Origin: Clostridiales bacterium
GTDB taxonomy: Bacteria > Bacillota > Clostridia > Lachnospirales > Lachnospiraceae
Assembly (NCBI GenBank): GCA_029012085.1
Contig: JAQXLK010000298.1
Location: 1-52,341, forward strand
Direction of reading: 5' to 3'
DNA: 52,341 nt
Shown here: one piece after another, positions 47,363 through 52,341 of the stretch
Layout of the letters: every line of letters starts with the position of its first letter
Position numbering within the stretch: the first letter of the stretch is position 1
The notes under the pieces: model-generated
Seen by the model: only the letters and a program-made list of their open reading frames with translations
Told to the model about the DNA's origin: nothing
The model's database searches: none
Made by a program: the position numbers and the translations under genes

Positions 47363-48127
47363 ATGGGATATCCAAATGATTTACTTTCCACTCGGGCGGT
47401 TGTAAAGCCGGGTCTTTGGGCGGTGATACCCAAGGCGGGATTAGTAAATAATATAATCCCGTATATATCCGGTTGTAAGACAAGCATTGTGGCTTCCCCT
47501 AAAATGGGGGCAGGCTTTGTTCAATATGTGATTGAGGCTTCTTCGGAAGGAAAAACGATAGAGCCCTTTGGTGCGGAAGAAGGAGTGGAAGCATTTGCTT
47601 ACGTGGTTGAAGGAGAAATGCTATTAACTGTAGGAAAGCAGGAATTTACTGCCGTGGCAGGGGGATATGCCTATGCACCTGCCGGAACCGGGATTTCTTT
47701 TGTTACAAAGTCTGAACATGCAAAGCTGTTATTATATAAGCAAAAATATATACCGTATGGAGATAAAATACCTTATGTTGTTACAGGAAACAGCAAGGAC
47801 ATTCCTTTTCACATTTATGACGGAATGGAAAATGTAAAGATTAAGGATTTTCTTCCTACGGATGATCTGGCATTTGATATGAATATGCATATTTTATCTT
47901 TTGAACCCGGTGGTTGTCATCCTTTTGTAGAGACACATGTACAGGAGCATGGTGCTTATATTCTGTCCGGTGAGGGGATGTATTTGATGGATGACAAATG
48001 GCTTGGAATAAAAGAAGAGGATTTTATGTGGTTTGGTCCGTATTGTCCGCAATGTGCATATGGAGTAGGAACGGTTCCTTTTTCTTATATTTATTCTAAG
48101 GACTGTAACCGGGATGTCATTTTATGA
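47363..48127 (+). CDS. allE: (S)-ureidoglycine aminohydrolase-like bicupin
   Basis: Bicupin; LSFEPGGCHPFVETHVQEHGAYILSGEGMYLMDDKWLGIKEEDFMWFGPYCPQCAYGVG. Confidence 0.85.
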   Translation: MGYPNDLLSTRAVVKPGLWAVIPKAGLVNNIIPYISGCKTSIVASPKMGAGFVQYVIEASSEGKTIEPFGAEEGVEAFAYVVEGEMLLTVGKQEFTAVAGGYAYAPAGTGISFVTKSEHAKLLLYKQKYIPYGDKIPYVVTGNSKDIPFHIYDGMENVKIKDFLPTDDLAFDMNMHILSFEPGGCHPFVETHVQEHGAYILSGEGMYLMDDKWLGIKEEDFMWFGPYCPQCAYGVGTVPFSYIYSKDCNRDVIL

Positions 48128-48146
48128 TTTGATGGGAGGTTGGAAG

Positions 48147-49403
48147 ATGCAGCAGGCAAGTGCAACACATATTAAGACGTGGATTGACGGAATGAATCAG
48201 TATAATGCAACACCGGAATTCGGAACAACACGTATTGTTTTTACAAAACCAGAGCTGGAGAATAGAAAGTACGTCAAAGAGGAATTCCAGAAATTGAACA
48301 TGGAGGTTACAGAGGATGCGGTTGGAAACATTTATGCAACCTTAAAAGGTGAAGATTCTTCCCTCGCTCCTGTCTGGACAGGGTCACATATCGATACAGT
48401 TCCAAATGCCGGAAAATTTGATGGTATGGCAGGAGTAGTATGTGGCATGGAGGCAGTCCGTTTGATACAGGAATGCCATCTGCCACATAAACGGGACATC
48501 ACCGTTGTTGTGTACACATCAGAAGAACCGACCCGCTATAAAATGAGCTGCATTGGAAGCAGAGCTATGTCTGGAGACTTGATTTTAGAGGGAACAAAGC
48601 AGATTTGCGATTTGGATGGACGGTCGCTGTATGATAAATTGCAGGAATTAAATTACGATTTAACACAATTTGATGCAATAAAAAAGCAGCCTGGAGATGT
48701 ATATGCTGCAGTGGAGTTACATATAGAACAGAATAACCAATTGGAAAAGGCTGGTTTGCCTATTGGAATTGTAAAACGGATTTGTGCCCCATCGAACTAT
48801 GTGGTAGAGGTTACAGGAGTACAGTCCCATGCCGGGGGAACCAGTATGGAGGAACGGAAAGATGCGTATGCTGCTGCCTGTGAGATGGCACTGGAATTAG
48901 AGAAAATTGTCAAAGCACATAAAAGTGATTTTAATACAGCGACAATTGGAAGTGTCCGTGTAGTGCCAGATGCCATGAACGTGATTCCGGGGAAATGCAT
49001 TTTCACAGTAGATATCAGAGATTGCGACATGGAAAATAAACAGATTGTGATTCAAGCCTTTAAAGAAGCATTTAGTGGGATTGCAAAAAGGCGCGGTGTG
49101 GAACTGGCAATAGAGGAGAAGAATAATGATTTGCCATTAACCTGTAATCCTTCTATTCTTAAAATGTTAGAGGAAAGCTGTGAAGAGTTAAAGACTGCTT
49201 ACATGCCAATCATCAGTGGTCCATATCATGACTCTTTGTTTGTGGGACGTTTTGCTCCGACCGCCATGTTGTTTGTGCCGAGTAAAAATGGTATCAGCCA
49301 TAGTCCGGAGGAATGGACGGATTATGAGCAGATTGCTAAGGGAGCAGATGTGCTGTTGCATACAATTTGTCGTCTAGCTAATTGTATGCAACCGTTGAAT
49401 TAG
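48147..49403 (+). CDS. Zn-dependent amidase/carbamoylase (allantoate amidohydrolase-like)
   Basis: GSHIDTVPNAGKFDGMAGVV, HIEQNNQLEKAGLPIGIV, SGPYHDSLFVGRFAPTAMLFVPS; SD GGGAGG before ATG 48147. Confidence 0.87.
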   Translation: MQQASATHIKTWIDGMNQYNATPEFGTTRIVFTKPELENRKYVKEEFQKLNMEVTEDAVGNIYATLKGEDSSLAPVWTGSHIDTVPNAGKFDGMAGVVCGMEAVRLIQECHLPHKRDITVVVYTSEEPTRYKMSCIGSRAMSGDLILEGTKQICDLDGRSLYDKLQELNYDLTQFDAIKKQPGDVYAAVELHIEQNNQLEKAGLPIGIVKRICAPSNYVVEVTGVQSHAGGTSMEERKDAYAAACEMALELEKIVKAHKSDFNTATIGSVRVVPDAMNVIPGKCIFTVDIRDCDMENKQIVIQAFKEAFSGIAKRRGVELAIEEKNNDLPLTCNPSILKMLEESCEELKTAYMPIISGPYHDSLFVGRFAPTAMLFVPSKNGISHSPEEWTDYEQIAKGADVLLHTICRLANCMQPLN

Positions 49404-49430
49404 AAGATTCCAGGGAAGGAGAAATGGAAT

Positions 49431-50387
49431 ATGAAAATTAGTCTTTTAGAGCCTCTTGGCATTTCAAAGCATTTATTGGATGAGCTGTCAAAAAGTCTGA
49501 CAGAAGAGGGTCATGAGTTCGTATACTATGAGACAAAGACAACGGATGTGGATGAATTGGCAAAACGCAGTATGGATAGTGATATTGTAATTATTGCAAA
49601 TAATCCTTATCCAGGAGAAGTTATTATGCAGGCAGAAAAGTTGAAAATGATTGCCGTTGCGTTTACAGGAATTGACCATGTGGACTGCGAAGCCTGTAAA
49701 GAACGGGGGATAATGGTTTGTAATGCTTCCGGATATTCTACAGAAACGGTTGCTGAATTAGTGCTTGCGATGGCAGTTGACGGTCTTCGGAATGTGGCAA
49801 AAGGAAACGAATTGGTTCGAACTGGTGGAACGAACGCTGGAATCGGAGGCAGGGAAATCTGTGGCCGTACGGTAGGAATTATTGGACTAGGACAGATTGG
49901 ACTTCGCTGTGCTAAACTGTTTCAGGCATTTGGTGCAAATGTAATTGCATATAATAGAAGCCGTTCTAAGGAAGCTGAGGCGATGAGGATTTGCTATAAA
50001 ACCTTAGAAGAGGTGTTGGAGAATAGTGACATTATTTCTGTTAATCTGCCACTAAATGAAGAGACGCGGGGATTTATTGGAGCCTCAGAGATTGCAAAGA
50101 TGAAATCGGATGCTATATTTATTAACTGTGCCCGGGGATCGATTGTAGATAATGAAGCATTGGCTAAGGCTTTGAATGAAGACAAGCTTGGATTTGCCTG
50201 CGTGGATGTGTTTGATATGGAGCCGCCGATTCCGGAAGACTATCCGTTGCTGCACGCAAAGAATACACTGCTCACTCCTCATCAGGCATTTATTTCAGAA
50301 GAAGCTATGGTGCGTCGTGCCAACATTGTTTTTCAGAATGTCTATGGCTATATTCATGGTAAGCCTGCAAATGTATGCAGGTTGTGA
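49431..50387 (+). CDS. D-2-hydroxyacid dehydrogenase family (NAD-binding)
   Basis: GIIGLGQIGLRCAKLF; NCARGSIVDNEAL (Arg); DVFDMEPP (Glu); LLTPHQAFIS (His). Confidence 0.9.
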   Translation: MKISLLEPLGISKHLLDELSKSLTEEGHEFVYYETKTTDVDELAKRSMDSDIVIIANNPYPGEVIMQAEKLKMIAVAFTGIDHVDCEACKERGIMVCNASGYSTETVAELVLAMAVDGLRNVAKGNELVRTGGTNAGIGGREICGRTVGIIGLGQIGLRCAKLFQAFGANVIAYNRSRSKEAEAMRICYKTLEEVLENSDIISVNLPLNEETRGFIGASEIAKMKSDAIFINCARGSIVDNEALAKALNEDKLGFACVDVFDMEPPIPEDYPLLHAKNTLLTPHQAFISEEAMVRRANIVFQNVYGYIHGKPANVCRL

Positions 50388-50449
50388 AAATAGAGAATAA
50401 ACTTCCAGAGTGTCATACTTGACAAAAAACACGATAAATGCTATAAAAA

Positions 50450-50800
50450 ACATAGATTTTAAAAGACTGTGAAGGAGACAGTAGCTTCTTTTCGAACCTG
50501 ATAGCGAGTCTGCGATGGTGGAAGGCAGATAAAAGTAGGAAAGATGTGAATATCACTCCCGAGTTGTGAACCGAACGAATTAGGAAGGATTGGATATCGG
50601 ATAATAGGAATTCTTAGTTCTAGTAGGCTTCAACGGTTGTTTCCCGTTACAGAAACCATGTATGAAAGCGCAACAGGAAAGGTACAATGTGAATGATATG
50701 CAATGATATCTGGAAGGTTTCGTTGAGTACAGTGTATTAGGTGGTATAACGAATCAACAAGCCCTTTTCGTCCTGATACAGGCGGAAAGGGCTTTATCTA
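50450..50800 (+). ncRNA. T-box leader, isoleucine-specific (AUC specifier, 50552-50554)
   Basis: GACAGTAGC AGUA-like box, specifier region GTGAATATCACTCCCGAG, T-box TTAGGTGGTATAACG, terminator AAGCCCTTTTCGTCCTGATACAGGCGGAAAGGGCTT; followed by ileS. Confidence 0.88.
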
Positions 50801-50826
50801 TTTTATGTAAGGAAAGGAATGGAACA

Positions 50827-52341
50827 ATGTACGAGAAAGTATCCACAAGTATGAATTTCGTAGAGCGTGAACAAAAGACTCTCGACTTTTGGAAAGAGAA
50901 CAAGATTTTTGAGCAGTCCATTGAAGAGAAGGAAGGCTGTCCGGTATATACCTTTTATGACGGACCTCCAACTGCAAATGGTAAGCCACATATCGGACAC
51001 GTTTTAACCCGTGTAATCAAGGATATGATTCCAAGATACCAGACCATGAAGGGCCACAAGATTATCCGTAAGGCAGGATGGGATACCCACGGTCTTCCGG
51101 TTGAGTTAGAGGTAGAGAAATTATTAGGTATTGATGGTAAGGAACAGATTGAAGAATATGGTCTTGATCCATTTATTACAAAATGTAAGGAGTCTGTTTG
51201 GAAATACAAAGGTATGTGGGAAGAGTTTTCCGGCAAGGTTGGTTTCTGGGCAGATATGGATGACCCATATGTAACTTATGATAATAACTTTATTGAGTCT
51301 GAGTGGTGGGCATTAAAGAAAATCTGGGACAAGGATTTATTATACAAGGGCTTTAAGATTGTACCTTACTGCCCACGTTGTGGTACTCCGTTATCCAGTC
51401 ATGAGGTGGCACAGGGATATAAGTCTGTAAAGGAACGTTCTGCAGTAGTACGTTTCAAGGTGGTAGGAGAGGATGCTTATTTCTTGGCATGGACCACAAC
51501 CCCTTGGACATTGCCATCTAACGTGGCGCTTTGTGTGAATCCGGATGAGACCTACTGTAAGGTAAAAGCTGCAGATGGATACACCTATTATATGGCGCAG
51601 GCACTTCTTGATAAGGTGCTTGGCAAGCTTGCAGATACAGAAAATGGAGTAGCAGCTTATGAGGTGCTTGAAACCTATGTTGGTAGCGACCTTGAGCATA
51701 AGGAGTATGAGCCATTATATGCATGTGCAGCAGAGGCAGCTGCAAAGCAGAATAAGAAAGGACATTTCGTAACCTGTGATTCTTACGTTACCATGTCAGA
51801 TGGTACCGGTATTGTTCATATTGCTCCTGCATTTGGTGAGGATGATGCACAGGTTGGAAGAAAGTATGACCTTCCATTTGTACAGTTCGTAGACGGTAAG
51901 GGTAACTTGACAGAGGAGACACCATTTGCCGGATTATTTGTAAAGGATGCAGATCCGAAGGTATTAGTTGATTTGGATAACAGAGGCCTGTTATTTGATG
52001 CGCCTAAGTTTGAGCATGATTATCCGTTCTGCTGGAGATGCGATACTCCGCTTATCTATTATGCCCGTGACACATGGTTTGTAAAAATGACTGCAGTCCG
52101 TGAGGATTTGATTGCAAACAATAACAAGGTTAACTGGATTCCGGAATCCATCGGAAAGGGCCGCTTTGGTGATTGGTTAAAGAACGTTCAGGATTGGGGT
52201 ATTTCCCGTAACCGTTACTGGGGAACACCACTGAATATCTGGGAGTGTGAGTGTGGTAAGCGTCACGCTATCGGTTCCATCGCAGAACTGAAGGAAATGA
52301 GTGATAACTGCCCGGATGATATCGAGTTACACCGTCCGTAT
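50827..52341 (+). CDS. ileS: Isoleucyl-tRNA synthetase, N-terminal part (runs off window)
   Basis: MYEKVSTSMNFVEREQKTLDFWKEN...YDGPPTANGKPHIGHVLTRVIKDM; AGWDTHGLPVELEVEK. Not in the ORF track because no stop is present. Confidence 0.95.
   Translation, partial: MYEKVSTSMNFVEREQKTLDFWKENKIFEQSIEEKEGCPVYTFYDGPPTANGKPHIGHVLTRVIKDMIPRYQTMKGHKIIRKAGWDTHGLPVELEVEKLLGIDGKEQIEEYGLDPFITKCKESVWKYKGMWEEFSGKVGFWADMDDPYVTYDNNFIESEWWALKKIWDKDLLYKGFKIVPYCPRCGTPLSSHEVAQGYKSVKERSAVVRFKVVGEDAYFLAWTTTPWTLPSNVALCVNPDETYCKVKAADGYTYYMAQALLDKVLGKLADTENGVAAYEVLETYVGSDLEHKEYEPLYACAAEAAAKQNKKGHFVTCDSYVTMSDGTGIVHIAPAFGEDDAQVGRKYDLPFVQFVDGKGNLTEETPFAGLFVKDADPKVLVDLDNRGLLFDAPKFEHDYPFCWRCDTPLIYYARDTWFVKMTAVREDLIANNNKVNWIPESIGKGRFGDWLKNVQDWGISRNRYWGTPLNIWECECGKRHAIGSIAELKEMSDNCPDDIELHRPY

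Noticed and set aside
50450-50800. T-box leader as a novel element
   Set aside because: It is a standard Ile T-box with AUC specifier ahead of ileS.
1-52341. CRISPR array, tRNA or rRNA genes
   Set aside because: No regularly spaced direct repeats and no recognisable tRNA/rRNA sequence noticed; the only clear tandem repeat is the two-unit 12287-12362 duplication.

Overview
The 52.3-kb window looks like the chromosome of an anaerobic Firmicute, probably Lachnospiraceae (inference). In order it contains: (1) the 3' end of a group II intron; (2) a cobalamin-riboswitch-led operon encoding two transcobalamin/intrinsic-factor-like surface proteins plus an ECF transporter (EcfT, and a fused ATPase-ATPase-S protein), where EcfT is interrupted in frame by a TAG codon; (3) housekeeping genes (NUDIX hydrolase, Pol IV-like polymerase, HD hydrolase, FapA/DUF342, pyrBI, murA, an orphan OmpR-like regulator, a Zn-phospholipase C-like protein, a DUF4234 protein, pncB); (4) a 12-kb accessory block (about 23.3-35.65 kb) of two convergent cassettes of mostly unknown proteins. 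One cassette carries a ClpP-like protease and a relaxase-less TraG/VirD4-type ATPase. The other has four genes, including a DUF3800/RNase-H-like protein with a helical-repeat-like C-terminus and a protein with a C-terminal two-TM hairpin; (5) an unannotated type I toxin-antitoxin (34-aa holin-like toxin plus antisense RNA); (6) a ureide/pyrimidine catabolic locus with a PucR-type regulator and a Urt-like ABC transporter, in which two promoters share a TTGTA-N7-TACAA dyad at identical spacing from the -10; (7) an Ile T-box and the 5' part of ileS. Best candidates for undescribed biology are the B12-capture operon and the two convergent cassettes. All family calls come from reading motifs by eye; no searches were run.
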